A stretch of DNA of 64,000 bases from Actinomadura physcomitrii (GCF_008923205.2 NZ_WBMS02000043.1:17321-81320), one strand, 5' to 3'; shown: positions 25,119 to 33,540, numbered from the stretch's first letter. A program made the numbers and translations. The notes: generated from the letters alone by a model not told the origin.

Positions 25119-26138
25119 CTAGAACCCGTGGCGACTGTCGCTCATCACCGCCTCGGCGGCGCGCGCCTCGGACGCGGCCGAGAACGGCGCCCGGCTCGCC
25201 GCGACCGCGTCCCGGGCCTCCTCGGCGACCAGATCGGCGTTGATCTGCGCCCCCGCCGTCGCCCCCGCCGCCGCGGCGGCGCCGACCTGGGCGGAAAGGT
25301 CCGTCACGTTGCCCGCGACCCACACCCCGGGCACGTCCGTGCGGCCCGCCGCGTCGGCGGGAACGTGCTCGCCCGCACCGGACGGATGCTCCACCGGCCG
25401 CAGCCCGAGCCCCGCGAGGAACCCGGCGCGGGCGGTCATCCGGGGCGCCACCACCAGCGCGTCGCGGGCGACCACCGTGCCGTCCGCCAGCCGGACGCCC
25501 GCGAGCCGGTCGCCGGCGATCTCCAGGCCGGCGACCTCGCCGTCCACCACGCGGACACCGCGCGCCGCCAGCTGCTCGGCCTGCTCGCCGGCCACCGGCG
25601 GCGCGGTGTGCGCGAAGACCACGACGTCATCGCTGAGCTGGCGGAACAGCAACGCCTGGTGCACCGACATCGGGCCGCTCGCCAGCACGCCGACCGCCTG
25701 GTCGCGTACTTCCCAGCCGTGGCAGTACGGGCAGTGCAGCACGTCCCGGCCCCACCGCTCCCGCAGCCCCGGCACGTCCGGCAGCTCGTCGGTCAGGCCC
25801 GTGGTCACCAGCAGCCGGCGCGCCCGGACGGTCCCGCCGCCGGCCAGGCCGACGGTGAAACCGCCGGCGTCGCGCGCCGCCTCGGTGACCGTCGCGGCCA
25901 CCACCTGCCCGCCGTAGCGGCGGACCTCGGCGCGGCCGTGCTCCAGCAGCTCGGCCGGCGGCGTCCCGTCCCGGGCCAGCAGCCCGTGCACGTGCCCGGC
26001 GGGCGCGTTGCGCGGCGACCCCGCGTCCAGCACCACGACCGACCGCCGCGACCGCGCCAGCATCATCGCCCCGTTCAGGCCCGCGGCGCCGCCGCCGACC
26101 ACCACCACGTCATAGGCGTCTTCCAGTCGTTCGGTCAT
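25119..26138 (-). CDS. NAD(P)/FAD-dependent oxidoreductase, thioredoxin-reductase-like
   Basis: A 339-residue flavoprotein. The FAD dinucleotide-binding motif VVVGGGAAGLNGA is at the N-terminus. A redox pair CPYC lies in LHCPYCHGWEVRDQ, like the CxxC of thioredoxin reductases. The second nucleotide site is weakened (GVLASGP). The ATG at 26138 is preferred because GGAGG lies just upstream. Relatives act as stand-alone disulfide-forming oxidases or reductases of natural products (HlmI/GliT group). Divergent from an XRE-cupin regulator that probably controls it. Confidence 0.88.
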   Translation of the reverse strand: MTERLEDAYDVVVVGGGAAGLNGAMMLARSRRSVVVLDAGSPRNAPAGHVHGLLARDGTPPAELLEHGRAEVRRYGGQVVAATVTEAARDAGGFTVGLAGGGTVRARRLLVTTGLTDELPDVPGLRERWGRDVLHCPYCHGWEVRDQAVGVLASGPMSVHQALLFRQLSDDVVVFAHTAPPVAGEQAEQLAARGVRVVDGEVAGLEIAGDRLAGVRLADGTVVARDALVVAPRMTARAGFLAGLGLRPVEHPSGAGEHVPADAAGRTDVPGVWVAGNVTDLSAQVGAAAAAGATAGAQINADLVAEEARDAVAASRAPFSAASEARAAEAVMSDSRHGF

Positions 26139-26193
26139 TTCGACCACCTCCGCGGCCACTATGCGAACCGGAGGCCGAGAATCGCAAAGCTCG

Positions 26194-26208
26194 TTGCCGA
26201 TATGGCAA
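26194..26208. promoter_or_regulatory. Inverted repeat between oxidoreductase and XRE regulator
   Basis: TTGCC-GATAT-GGCAA lies 10 bases before the XRE-cupin start and 55 bases before the divergent flavoprotein start, a plausible operator for the regulator. Confidence 0.5.
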
Positions 26209-26218
26209 ACTCGCCCGT

Positions 26219-26815
26219 ATGGACGACGACCTCGGCCAGGCGCTCGACGCGGTCGGCCCCCGCCTGCGCGCCCTGCGCACCGAGCGCGAGATCACGCTGG
26301 CCGGCCTCTCGGACGCGACCGGCGTCTCGGTGAGCACGCTGTCGCGGCTGGAGTCCGGCACCCGCCGCCCCACCCTCGAGCTGCTGCTCCCGCTGGCCAA
26401 GGCCTACGGCGTCACCCTCGACGAGCTCGTGGACGCGCCGCCCACCGGCGACCCGCGCATCCACCTGCGGCCCGTCGTGCGCAACGGCATGACGATGCTG
26501 CCGCTGACCCGCCGCGCCGGCGGCATCCAGGCCTACAAACTCGTCATCCCCGCGGGCAGCGAGCGCAGGCGGCCCACCCCGCAGACCCACGAGGGCTACG
26601 AGTGGCTCTACGTCCTCAACGGACGGCTGCGCGTCATCCTCGGCGAGCACGACCTGGTCCTGTCGCCCGGCGAGGCCGCCGAGTTCGACACGCGGCTGCC
26701 GCACTGGTTCGGCGCCGTCGACGCCGACCCGGTCGAGTTCCTCGTCCTGTTCGGCAGCCAGGGCGAGCGCGCCCACCTGCGCGCCCGCCCCAAGACGACG
26801 ACGAAGTCCGGCTAA
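26219..26815 (+). CDS. XRE family regulator with C-terminal cupin domain
   Basis: A 198-residue regulator. The HTH_3 domain covers about residues 10-65 (LRTEREITLAGLSDATGVS, then STLSRLESGTRRP). The cupin barrel covers about 105-185 (THEGYEWLYVLNGRLRVILG, then LSPGEAAEFDTRLPHWFG). Such proteins sense small metabolites and often control an adjacent catabolic or detoxifying enzyme, here the divergent FAD oxidoreductase. Its stop overlaps the stop of the convergent MarR gene within CTAA at 26812-26815. Confidence 0.92.
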   Translation: MDDDLGQALDAVGPRLRALRTEREITLAGLSDATGVSVSTLSRLESGTRRPTLELLLPLAKAYGVTLDELVDAPPTGDPRIHLRPVVRNGMTMLPLTRRAGGIQAYKLVIPAGSERRRPTPQTHEGYEWLYVLNGRLRVILGEHDLVLSPGEAAEFDTRLPHWFGAVDADPVEFLVLFGSQGERAHLRARPKTTTKSG

Positions 26816-27306
26816 CGCCCGCCCACGCCGCGCCCGCCCACGCCGCGCCCGCCCACGCCGCGGCCGAGTTCGGCGAGGCGGGCCAGCACGGGCAGCGCTT
26901 GCGCCAGCGCCCGCCGCTGCTCGCCGGTCAGCTGGCCGACCAGCGGCGCCAGGTGCCGCATCCGGTCCTCGCGCCGCGACCGGACGATCCCGCGGCCCGC
27001 CTCGGTGATGTGGACCAGCACGGCCCGCCCGTCGTCCGGGTCGGGCCGGCGCTCCACCAGCCCGTCGCGCTCCAGCCGGGACACCAGCTGGGTGATGCCG
27101 GGCTGGCTCACCTGCTCGGTCCTCGTCAGCTCGGTCATCCGCACGGTCCCGCCGGCCGCGAGCGTGTCCAGCACCGACAGCGTCGTGAACGGCAGCTTCT
27201 CCAGCATCGGAATCCGGATGTAGAACCGGTTGAAGCTCTCGATCGCGGTGGTGAAGGCGTCCACGTCCAAGGCGTCGTCGCAGGCGTCGGCCGAGGTGTC
27301 GTCCAC
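26812..27306 (-). CDS. MarR family transcriptional regulator
   Basis: A 164-residue winged-helix regulator. The recognition region is TRTEQVSQPGITQLVSRLER and the wing DPDDGRAVLVHITEAG. The GTG at 27306 is the best start. The C-terminus ends in three repeats of VGGRG encoded by exact 15-bp tandem repeats at 26817-26861, an extension outside the family. No target gene is obvious: the neighbours are a convergent XRE gene and the erythromycin-esterase gene 80 bases upstream on the same strand, separated by a hairpin. Confidence 0.88.
   Translation of the reverse strand: MDDTSADACDDALDVDAFTTAIESFNRFYIRIPMLEKLPFTTLSVLDTLAAGGTVRMTELTRTEQVSQPGITQLVSRLERDGLVERRPDPDDGRAVLVHITEAGRGIVRSRREDRMRHLAPLVGQLTGEQRRALAQALPVLARLAELGRGVGGRGVGGRGVGGR
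26817..26861. repeat. Three exact 15-bp tandem repeats (MarR C-terminus)
   Basis: Three identical copies of GCCCGCCCACGCCGC encode the Gly/Val/Arg tail of the MarR protein. Slipped-strand expansion is the likely origin, and copy number may vary between strains. Confidence 0.8.
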
Positions 27307-27341
27307 ACCCGAGAACCTATCGCCGTCGCCGGGACCCCGGA

Positions 27342-27363
27342 CCGGCGAGGTGATCCTCGCCGG
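27342..27363 (-). terminator. Hairpin terminator after erythromycin-esterase gene
   Basis: A perfect 9-bp stem CCGGCGAGG / CCTCGCCGG with loop TGAT lies 24 bases past the esterase stop and before the MarR start, separating the two minus-strand genes. Confidence 0.65.
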
Positions 27364-27386
27364 CCCGGCGTCCCGGGCCACTCCAT

Positions 27387-28538
27387 CTAAGGGTTCGGGG
27401 CTGCCGCGGAGGCGTCGCTGATGTGCAGGACGGCGTCCGCCCCGTCGATGGTCTCCTGGTCGAGGGGGAAGTACACCTGCTGGTGAGCGGCGTCGGCGCG
27501 GGCGCCGGCGCCGGCGACCGAGGCGGCCTTCACCAGGCCCCACGTGCCGATACGGCTCTGCAGAGAGCCTTCGTAGGTGTCCGGGGCGGGTTCGGGGAGC
27601 CCGATGATCTCGCTGCGGCCCAGGCTGCCGGCGATGAACACGTACCGCTCGTCCATCAAGGACCCGAGAACGGCGCCGACACCGGTCCAGGTGGTCTCCA
27701 GACCGCCCATGGGAATGACGCAGGTGTTCCTCTGCAGATGCCGGTTGTGAGAGAACACCAGCGTCGGCCCTCGTCTGGCCTCGGCGCCGCGGATGTCGAG
27801 CAGGTTCTGCGCCATCAGCGCGTCCCGAGTGCCACCCAGCACGGAAATGCGCATCGTCTGATCGAGGCGCTGGGCCGCCTGTTTGTGGTACCGCAGCAGG
27901 CCGAGGCCTGCGGTGAGATACGTCCTGGCCCGGTACCACTCGGCACGCGACGCCGCCGCGATCAGTTCCGGTGCGCGCGCGTACAGCGTGGTCAGCATGT
28001 CGTCGGCGACCGACCGCAGCCTCTCCGCCTCGGGCGTCTCACCGACCGACGCGGCCGGGTCCATCACCGCCTCCATGCGGCTCCACCGCCGGTCCTCGCC
28101 GGTCAGGGCCGCGATGTCGAGGTCGAGCGCCAGGTAGTCGCGGACGTGCTCGAGGTAGGCGCGGGGGCTGGGCACGCTCATCGTCTCCATCGGCGCGTCG
28201 AAGCCGTGGAAGGCGAGGCGTTCGGCCGCGGGACGGTCCCGGTTGTACTCGCGCATCCAGGCGACCAGCCGCCTGTTGGCGTCCAGGTCCCCGAAGCCGT
28301 GCGAGAAGCCCTCGCTCATCGCCGCGTCGAGGCTTCCGGTGCCGTGCCGGACGAATTTATCCACGGCGAGCGCCGCCACCCGGTCGGTCTCGAGGGCGAT
28401 CGACCGGAAGCCGTGCTCGGCCAGCCGGGCGAACAGTCCGTTGCGGACCCGCCCGAAGGCCGGTTCCAGATGCGTCGGCTCACCGAGCCCCAGCAGTTCG
28501 CATGACGCGGGCACGAACCCGCAGATGTCCTGAGTCAT
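27387..28538 (-). CDS. Erythromycin esterase family protein
   Basis: A 383-residue member of the EreA/EreB hydrolase family. The N-terminal GLGEPTHLE contains the conserved histidine (H23) and IALETDR the conserved glutamate (E50), the pair central to lactone hydrolysis. A later FSHNRHLQR carries the downstream histidines. The ATG at 28538 has no ribosome site, but TACAAT lies 9-14 bases upstream on the coding strand, suggesting a leaderless transcript. Family members cleave the macrolide ring, though many actinobacterial ones have unknown substrates. Divergent from a TioE-like MerR regulator. Confidence 0.87.
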   Translation of the reverse strand: MTQDICGFVPASCELLGLGEPTHLEPAFGRVRNGLFARLAEHGFRSIALETDRVAALAVDKFVRHGTGSLDAAMSEGFSHGFGDLDANRRLVAWMREYNRDRPAAERLAFHGFDAPMETMSVPSPRAYLEHVRDYLALDLDIAALTGEDRRWSRMEAVMDPAASVGETPEAERLRSVADDMLTTLYARAPELIAAASRAEWYRARTYLTAGLGLLRYHKQAAQRLDQTMRISVLGGTRDALMAQNLLDIRGAEARRGPTLVFSHNRHLQRNTCVIPMGGLETTWTGVGAVLGSLMDERYVFIAGSLGRSEIIGLPEPAPDTYEGSLQSRIGTWGLVKAASVAGAGARADAAHQQVYFPLDQETIDGADAVLHISDASAAAPNP

Positions 28539-28555
28539 GTACCGCAATTGTAACT

Positions 28556-28615
28556 TTGACAAGTCGGTTGAGACTTTGGATACATTGGCCGTCGTCAACT
28601 GCCATGAAGTCTCAA
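28556..28615. promoter_or_regulatory. MerR-type promoter and dyad between esterase and TioE-like regulator
   Basis: On the plus strand TTGACA (28556-28561) and TACATT (28581-28586) are 19 bases apart, the long spacing typical of MerR-activated promoters. A 9-bp inverted repeat TTGAGACTT (28568) / AAGTCTCAA (28607) has one arm in the spacer and one just before the regulator's ribosome site. Confidence 0.6.
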
Positions 28616-28629
28616 ACCGGTGATGACCC

Positions 28630-29349
28630 TTGCGACCAGCCGACCTCGCCCGCGAGCACGGCATCTCGACCCAGGCGGTGCGCAACTACGAGCAGGAGGG
28701 GTACCTTCCGCCCGCCGAGCGCACGCCGACCGGGTACCGGATCTACACCGGGGCGCACGCGGCGGCGCTGCGCGCCTACCTCGCCCTCGTCCCCGCCTAC
28801 GGCCACTCCGCCGCGGGCCGGATCATGACCGCCGTCAACGGCGGCGACCTCGACGGCGCCCTCCAGACCATCCATCGCGGCCACGGCCGGCTGCTCCGCG
28901 ACCGCGGCACCCTCGCCGCGGTGCGCGAAGCGGCCGGCCATCTGGTCGCGGACTCCGGCGCCGACCGGGGCCCGGCGGACCGCGCGCGGAGCCGCAGCAT
29001 CGGTGAACTCGCGCACCGGCTCGACATCACCCCCGCGACCCTGCGCAATTGGGAAGCCGCCGGCATCCTCACGCCCGCCCGGGATGGGGCCACCGGCTAC
29101 CGCGTCTTCCGCGCCGCCGACGTCCGCGACGCCGAACTCACCCATCTCCTCAGGCGCGGCGGCTACCCGCTGAGCCACATCCGCACCGTCGTGCAGCAGG
29201 TCCGGCAGGCCGGCGGAACCGGTGCCCTGGCCGCCGCCCTGGACGGCTGGCAGCGCAGGCTCACCGCCCAGGGCCTCGCGATGCTCGATGCGTCCGTCCA
29301 GCTGAGCCGCTACCTGGCCCTGCTCGACATCGCACCCGCCCCGCGCTGA
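28630..29349 (+). CDS. TioE-like MerR family regulator (two MerR domains)
   Basis: A 239-residue regulator with two MerR-type helix-turn-helix units. The first starts at ADLAREHGISTQAVRNYEQEG and the second, around residue 120, at IGELAHRLDITPATLRNWEA. This matches the TioE family first named from a thiocoraline cluster. The TTG start at 28630 follows GGTGAT; no ATG or GTG gives the full first domain. It is divergent from the erythromycin-esterase gene and shares a dyad-containing region with it, so esterase control is the natural prediction. Confidence 0.87.
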   Translation: MRPADLAREHGISTQAVRNYEQEGYLPPAERTPTGYRIYTGAHAAALRAYLALVPAYGHSAAGRIMTAVNGGDLDGALQTIHRGHGRLLRDRGTLAAVREAAGHLVADSGADRGPADRARSRSIGELAHRLDITPATLRNWEAAGILTPARDGATGYRVFRAADVRDAELTHLLRRGGYPLSHIRTVVQQVRQAGGTGALAAALDGWQRRLTAQGLAMLDASVQLSRYLALLDIAPAPR

Positions 29350-29390
29350 CCCGGCCGGGCGGCACCGGGCCCGCTCGGCTCCGAGGCCTC

Positions 29391-30053
29391 TCAGAGCACC
29401 TCGGCCATGAGGTGCTCGAGGGCGGTGACGGCGTGGGCGCGGTGGACGTCGAGGACGCGGACGGCCTCGTCGGCGTCCCCGGCGCGCAGTGCGGTCAGGG
29501 CGGCGCGGTGCTCGTCGATGACGCGTTCCCGGTTGATGCCTTCGCCGTAGTAAATGGAGCGGTAGGCGTCGGTGGCGTCCCAGAGCGTGCGGATGAGCCG
29601 GACCAGGCGCGGCATGCCGGCGCACTCGTAGAGCGCCATGTGGAAGGCCCGGTTGGCCGCCGCCATCGCCAGCACGTCGCCGGCCCCCGCCGCCCGCTCC
29701 ACCTCGTCTTCGGCGCGGGCGAGCGCGGCGAGGTCGGCGGCGCTCATCGAGGCGGCGGCGCGGCGGACGGCCTCGTCTTCCAGCAGCGTGCGGATGCGGT
29801 AGACCTCGCGCAGGTCGTCCAGGGACAGTTCCTCGACGTAGTAGCCGCGGTGCGCGCGGTAGGTGACCAGGCCCTCGCCCTGCAGGGTCTTGAGCGCCTC
29901 GCGCAGCGGGACGCGGCTGACGCCGAGCTCCTCGGCGACCGTGTCCTGCCGGATGGGTGCGCCGGGGCGGAGCCGGCCGCTGGTGATGGCGCGCCGCAGC
30001 TCGTCCAGGACGAACTGCTGGGCCGTCGGCGGGCGGCTGCGCTGGGTGGTCAT
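29391..30053 (-). CDS. GntR family regulator, FadR/FCD subfamily
   Basis: A 220-residue regulator. The winged HTH (AITSGRLRPGAPIRQDTVAE, then ELGVSRVPLREAL) occupies about residues 15-80 and the all-helical FCD ligand domain about 85-215 with its conserved His residues (FHMALYECA, later DEHRA). FCD regulators bind organic acids, sometimes through a metal. It is divergent from the acyl-CoA dehydrogenase gene with a GntR-like palindrome between, so it probably represses that gene. Confidence 0.91.
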   Translation of the reverse strand: MTTQRSRPPTAQQFVLDELRRAITSGRLRPGAPIRQDTVAEELGVSRVPLREALKTLQGEGLVTYRAHRGYYVEELSLDDLREVYRIRTLLEDEAVRRAAASMSAADLAALARAEDEVERAAGAGDVLAMAAANRAFHMALYECAGMPRLVRLIRTLWDATDAYRSIYYGEGINRERVIDEHRAALTALRAGDADEAVRVLDVHRAHAVTALEHLMAEVL

Positions 30054-30148
30054 CGGGTCAATATCTCACGGACCCGGCCGCCGTCCTCGGCGAGCCGCGG
30101 CGGCTCCGGCGAACCGTCCGTCGGACCGGCGCCCACCCATTTCGGATA

Positions 30149-30158
30149 TTGGATCCAA
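30149..30158. promoter_or_regulatory. GntR/FCD operator candidate
   Basis: TTGGATCCAA, a 10-bp palindrome of the kind bound by FadR-FCD regulators, lies in AT-rich DNA 14 bases before the acyl-CoA dehydrogenase start and about 95 bases from the divergent GntR start. Confidence 0.65.
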
Positions 30159-30172
30159 CTATAGTGGCGGCC

Positions 30173-31360
30173 ATGACGACCTCACCGCGGCCCCGGACCG
30201 TCCACCCCACCGCCCTGTTCGGCATCGACGCGCTCCTCACCGAAGAGGAGCGCGAGATCCGCGCCACCGTCCGCCGGTTCTGCGACGGCGAGCTGCGCCC
30301 GCATCTGCCCGAGTGGTTCGACAAGGGCGGTATCCCGGCGCGGGACCTCGCCCGGAGGCTGGGGGCGCTGGGGGTGCTCGGCATGCACCTGGACGGGTAC
30401 GGCTGCGCCGGGATGGGCGCGGTCTCCTACGGGCTGGCGTGCCTGGAGCTCGAGGCCGCCGACTCCGGGCTGCGCAGCCTGGTGTCGGTGCAGGGCTCGC
30501 TGGCGATGTTCGCGATCTGGAAGCACGGCGGCGAGGAGCAGAAGCAGCGGTGGCTGCCGGCGATGGCGCGCGGCGAGGCGATCGGCTGCTTCGGGCTGAC
30601 CGAGCCCGACTTCGGCTCCGACCCGGCCGGGATGCGCACCCGCGCCCGCCGCGACGGCACCGACTGGATCCTGTCCGGCACCAAGATGTGGATCACCAAC
30701 GGGTCCGTCGCCGACGTCGCGGTCGTGTGGGCCCGCACCGACGACGGGATCCGCGGCTTCCTGGTCCCGGCCGGCACCCCGGGGTTCCGGGTCCGCGACA
30801 TCGAGCGCAAGCTGTCGCTGCGCGCCAGCGTCACCAGCGAGCTCGTGCTGGACGAGGTGCGCCTGCCCGCCGACGCGGTGCTCCCCGGAGCGCGCGGCCT
30901 GTCCGGGCCGCTGAGCTGCCTGAACGAGGCGCGCTTCGGGATCGTGTTCGGCGCGATCGGCGCCGCCCTGGACTGCCTGGACACCACCCTCGGCTACGTC
31001 CGCGAGCGGCGGGTCTTCGACCGCCCGCTCGCCTCCTACCAGCTCACGCAGCAAAAGCTCGCCGACATGACCCTGGAGGCCGGCAAGGGCCTGCTCCTGG
31101 CGATCCACCTCGGCCGCCTCAAGGAGGCCGGGACCATCACCCCCGAGCAGGTCAGCGTCGGCAAGCTCAACAACGTCCGCGAGGCCATCGACATCGCCCG
31201 CACCTGCCGCACGCTGCTCGGCGCCAACGGCATCACCCTGGAGTACCCCGTCATCCGGCACGCGGCCAACCTGGAGTCGGTGCTCACCTACGAAGGCACC
31301 TCCGAGGTGCACTCGCTGGTCATCGGCCGCGCGCTCACCGGCGAGTCCGCATTCCAATGA
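30173..31360 (+). CDS. Acyl-CoA dehydrogenase, glutaryl-CoA dehydrogenase-like
   Basis: A 395-residue flavoenzyme. The FAD/substrate motif CFGLTEPDFGSDP (near 143-155) and the C-terminal TYEGTSEVHSLVIGRALTG with catalytic base E374 are characteristic of glutaryl-CoA dehydrogenase rather than medium- or short-chain enzymes. The start MTTSPRPRTVHPTALFG fits the family. It would oxidise glutaryl-CoA, with decarboxylation to crotonyl-CoA, in lysine/tryptophan degradation. No partner genes are present; control by the divergent GntR protein is likely. Confidence 0.9.
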   Translation: MTTSPRPRTVHPTALFGIDALLTEEEREIRATVRRFCDGELRPHLPEWFDKGGIPARDLARRLGALGVLGMHLDGYGCAGMGAVSYGLACLELEAADSGLRSLVSVQGSLAMFAIWKHGGEEQKQRWLPAMARGEAIGCFGLTEPDFGSDPAGMRTRARRDGTDWILSGTKMWITNGSVADVAVVWARTDDGIRGFLVPAGTPGFRVRDIERKLSLRASVTSELVLDEVRLPADAVLPGARGLSGPLSCLNEARFGIVFGAIGAALDCLDTTLGYVRERRVFDRPLASYQLTQQKLADMTLEAGKGLLLAIHLGRLKEAGTITPEQVSVGKLNNVREAIDIARTCRTLLGANGITLEYPVIRHAANLESVLTYEGTSEVHSLVIGRALTGESAFQ

Positions 31361-31576
31361 CGGTGCCGCGGGCGTCTCGCGCGACCGTCAGCGTCATCGC
31401 GGGGCGACGGCGTCCGGACGCGCGGGCGCGCTCCGCGGCCTCATCCGGCCGCCCGTCCAGCTGCACGTCGAGTCTCACTGGCCGATCTCCGTTCCGCGGC
31501 GCCGCCGCGAGCCGGCGAGGGGGACGGGCTCGCGGCAGGAGCCGGCCGCGGGGGCGCGACAACGCCGCTCGGGCGG

Positions 31577-32701
31577 TCAGGACGGCTGGACTTCGTCGAA
31601 GAGGGCGACGGCCTGGGCGGGGTCCGGGCTGACGAGGCGTTCGAGACCGGCCGCGGTGATCTTCGCCCACCGGCCGGCCCGTGTCCACATCCGCTCCTCG
31701 AAGGCGCGGACGGCCTCGTCCAGGCCTGCGGGGCCGGGGGCGGCGGCGACGGACTCGGCGAGTTCGGCGCCTTCCAGCATCGCGAGATTGGCGCCCACTC
31801 CCAACGGGGGCATCAGGTGAGCGGCGTCGCCGAGCAGCGTCACCCCGGGGACGTGCGCCCAGGTATGGGACACGGGCAGGACGTAGAGGGGGCGGTGGGC
31901 GAAGGCGGCGCCGTGGCGGAGGAGGTCGAGGACGCGAGGCGCCCAGCCCTCGAACAAGCCCAGCACATGCGATCGCACGGCCTCGACGTCGTCCGGGTCC
32001 AGGTCCGCGTGCCAGTCCAGCGGCGCGCGGAACTGGGCGTACACCTTGACGTGGCCGCCGCTGTTGCGCTGGGCGACGACGGCGCGGTTCACGCCGTAGA
32101 CGGCCACGGAGCCGTCGCCGACGAGCCGGGCGAGGTCGGGGTGGCGGGTGTCGACGCCGTCCAGGGAGGTCTCGACCGAGGTGATGCCGGTGTAGTGCGG
32201 TGCCGCGGGCGAGAGCGCCGGGCGGACCCGGGACCAGGCGCCGTCCGCGCCGACCACGAGGTCGAACGCCTCCTCGCGCCCGTCCGCGAATCCGACCAGG
32301 ACGCCGTCACGGGTCCCCGGCACCACCTGCGTGACGCCGCGCCCCCACTGCACGTCCAGGGGGCCGAGCAGCAGGTCGCGGAGCTGCCCGCGGTCGATCT
32401 CGGGATGGGCTCGGTCATCGGTGCGGGCCGGCCAGTCGCGCAGCACGGTCCCGTCCGGGGCCAGGATCCGCATGGCCTGCCCCTCGGGACGGGACAGGGC
32501 CCGGAACTCCGCGAGCAGCCCGGCCTTGTCCAGGGCGAGCTGCCCCAGGTTCGCGTGCAGGTCCAGCGTGCCGCCCGGGGGGCGGGCGTCTGGAGCGGAA
32601 TCGCGTTCGAGCACGGTGACGGGGTGGCCGTGGCGGTGCAGGACACGGGCGAAGGTGAGGCCGGCGGGGCCGCCGCCGATCACGGCGATACGAGGTCTCA
32701 T
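31577..32701 (-). CDS. FAD-dependent monooxygenase, TetX-like
   Basis: A 374-residue class A flavoprotein hydroxylase. GGGPAGLTFARVLHRHGH binds FAD, GDAAHLMPP is the conserved GD motif, and PGGTLDLHANLGQLALDKA plus HPEIDRGQLRDLLL are the segments that group it with TetX (tetracycline-inactivating) rather than with PHBH-type hydroxylases. TetX hydroxylates tetracyclines at C11a; whether this enzyme does so is unproven. The gene is divergent from a TetR regulator, with a 33-bp dyad between, a drug-inducible layout. Confidence 0.88.
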   Translation of the reverse strand: MRPRIAVIGGGPAGLTFARVLHRHGHPVTVLERDSAPDARPPGGTLDLHANLGQLALDKAGLLAEFRALSRPEGQAMRILAPDGTVLRDWPARTDDRAHPEIDRGQLRDLLLGPLDVQWGRGVTQVVPGTRDGVLVGFADGREEAFDLVVGADGAWSRVRPALSPAAPHYTGITSVETSLDGVDTRHPDLARLVGDGSVAVYGVNRAVVAQRNSGGHVKVYAQFRAPLDWHADLDPDDVEAVRSHVLGLFEGWAPRVLDLLRHGAAFAHRPLYVLPVSHTWAHVPGVTLLGDAAHLMPPLGVGANLAMLEGAELAESVAAAPGPAGLDEAVRAFEERMWTRAGRWAKITAAGLERLVSPDPAQAVALFDEVQPS

Positions 32702-32703
32702 GT

Positions 32704-32736
32704 CGATACACCGTATTTTACTAATACGCTGTATCG
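32704..32736. promoter_or_regulatory. 33-bp dyad between TetX-like gene and TetR gene
   Basis: Two 13-base arms (32704-32716 and 32724-32736) match at 12 of 13 positions around TTTACTA. The first arm begins CGATACA and the last ends TGTATCG. It lies 2 bases upstream of the monooxygenase start codon and 19 bases before the regulator start. Confidence 0.8.
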
Positions 32737-32755
32737 CAACAGTACGATGTAGTCC

Positions 32756-33448
32756 ATGACCGTGTGGGACCGTCCAGAGCCGCCGACCCGCCCCGCCCCC
32801 CTCGACCGGGAGCGGATCGTCGCCGCCGCCGTCGCGCTGGCCGACGAGGGCGGACTGGAGGCGGTGTCGGTGCGCAAGGTCGCCGCCCGGCTGGACGTCG
32901 GCCCGATGCGGCTGTACGGGTACATCGCCACCAAGCAGGAGCTGTTCGACCTGATGGTGGACGAGGTCTACGCCGAGATCCTCCCCGGCGAGCAGCCCGG
33001 TGACTGGCGGGAGGTGCTGCGCGTCCGCGCCGACCGCACCAGGAAGGCGGCCCTCCGCCACGAATGGCTGGCCGACCTGCTCGGCGGCCGTCCGACGCTG
33101 GGCCCCAACGCCCTCGCCGTGGGGGAGGCCACGCTGGCCGCCCTCGACGGCCTCGCCGACCTCGACACCGTCGTGCGCGCCGTGGAGACCGTCAGCGCCT
33201 ACGTCACCGGCGCGATCAGGCGCGAGATCGCCGACCTGCGGGCCGAGCGCGCCACGGGACTGTCCGAGCGCGACTGGCAGCGGGCCTCCGGCCCGCACCT
33301 GAAGAAAATGCTGGACACGGGGCGTTTCCCGGAACTGGCCAAGTTCGTGTACGACGGCACCGACGTGGACGCCGAGGTGTCCTTCGCGACCGGCCTGGAC
33401 TGGATTCTGGACGCGGTCGCGGCCAAACTGGCCCGCCCGCCGGCGTGA
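32756..33448 (+). CDS. TetR family regulator (TetR_C_1-type ligand domain)
   Basis: A 230-residue repressor. The HTH lies in ERIVAAAVALADEGGLEAVS and VRKVAARLDVGPMRLYGYI, close in style to true tetracycline repressors, and the C-terminal domain is the tetracyclin-repressor-like all-alpha type. It would bind the 33-bp dyad and repress the divergent TetX-like enzyme and itself, responding to the enzyme's substrate. Its end is free; a gene remnant follows. Confidence 0.9.
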   Translation: MTVWDRPEPPTRPAPLDRERIVAAAVALADEGGLEAVSVRKVAARLDVGPMRLYGYIATKQELFDLMVDEVYAEILPGEQPGDWREVLRVRADRTRKAALRHEWLADLLGGRPTLGPNALAVGEATLAALDGLADLDTVVRAVETVSAYVTGAIRREIADLRAERATGLSERDWQRASGPHLKKMLDTGRFPELAKFVYDGTDVDAEVSFATGLDWILDAVAAKLARPPA

Positions 33449-33540
33449 CGCCCACGATCGGTCCGCGGGCACGCGGAGCGGGGCCTTGACGCCCCGGCCC
33501 GCGCGGCCGGCGCCGTCGACCGACGCCACATCCGCGCCCT

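Noticed and set aside
31361..31576. Minus-strand frame between the acyl-CoA dehydrogenase and the TetX-like gene (RLDVQLDGRPDEAAERARA)
   Set aside because: Short, without start signal or recognisable family; left as intergenic, though a remnant cannot be excluded.
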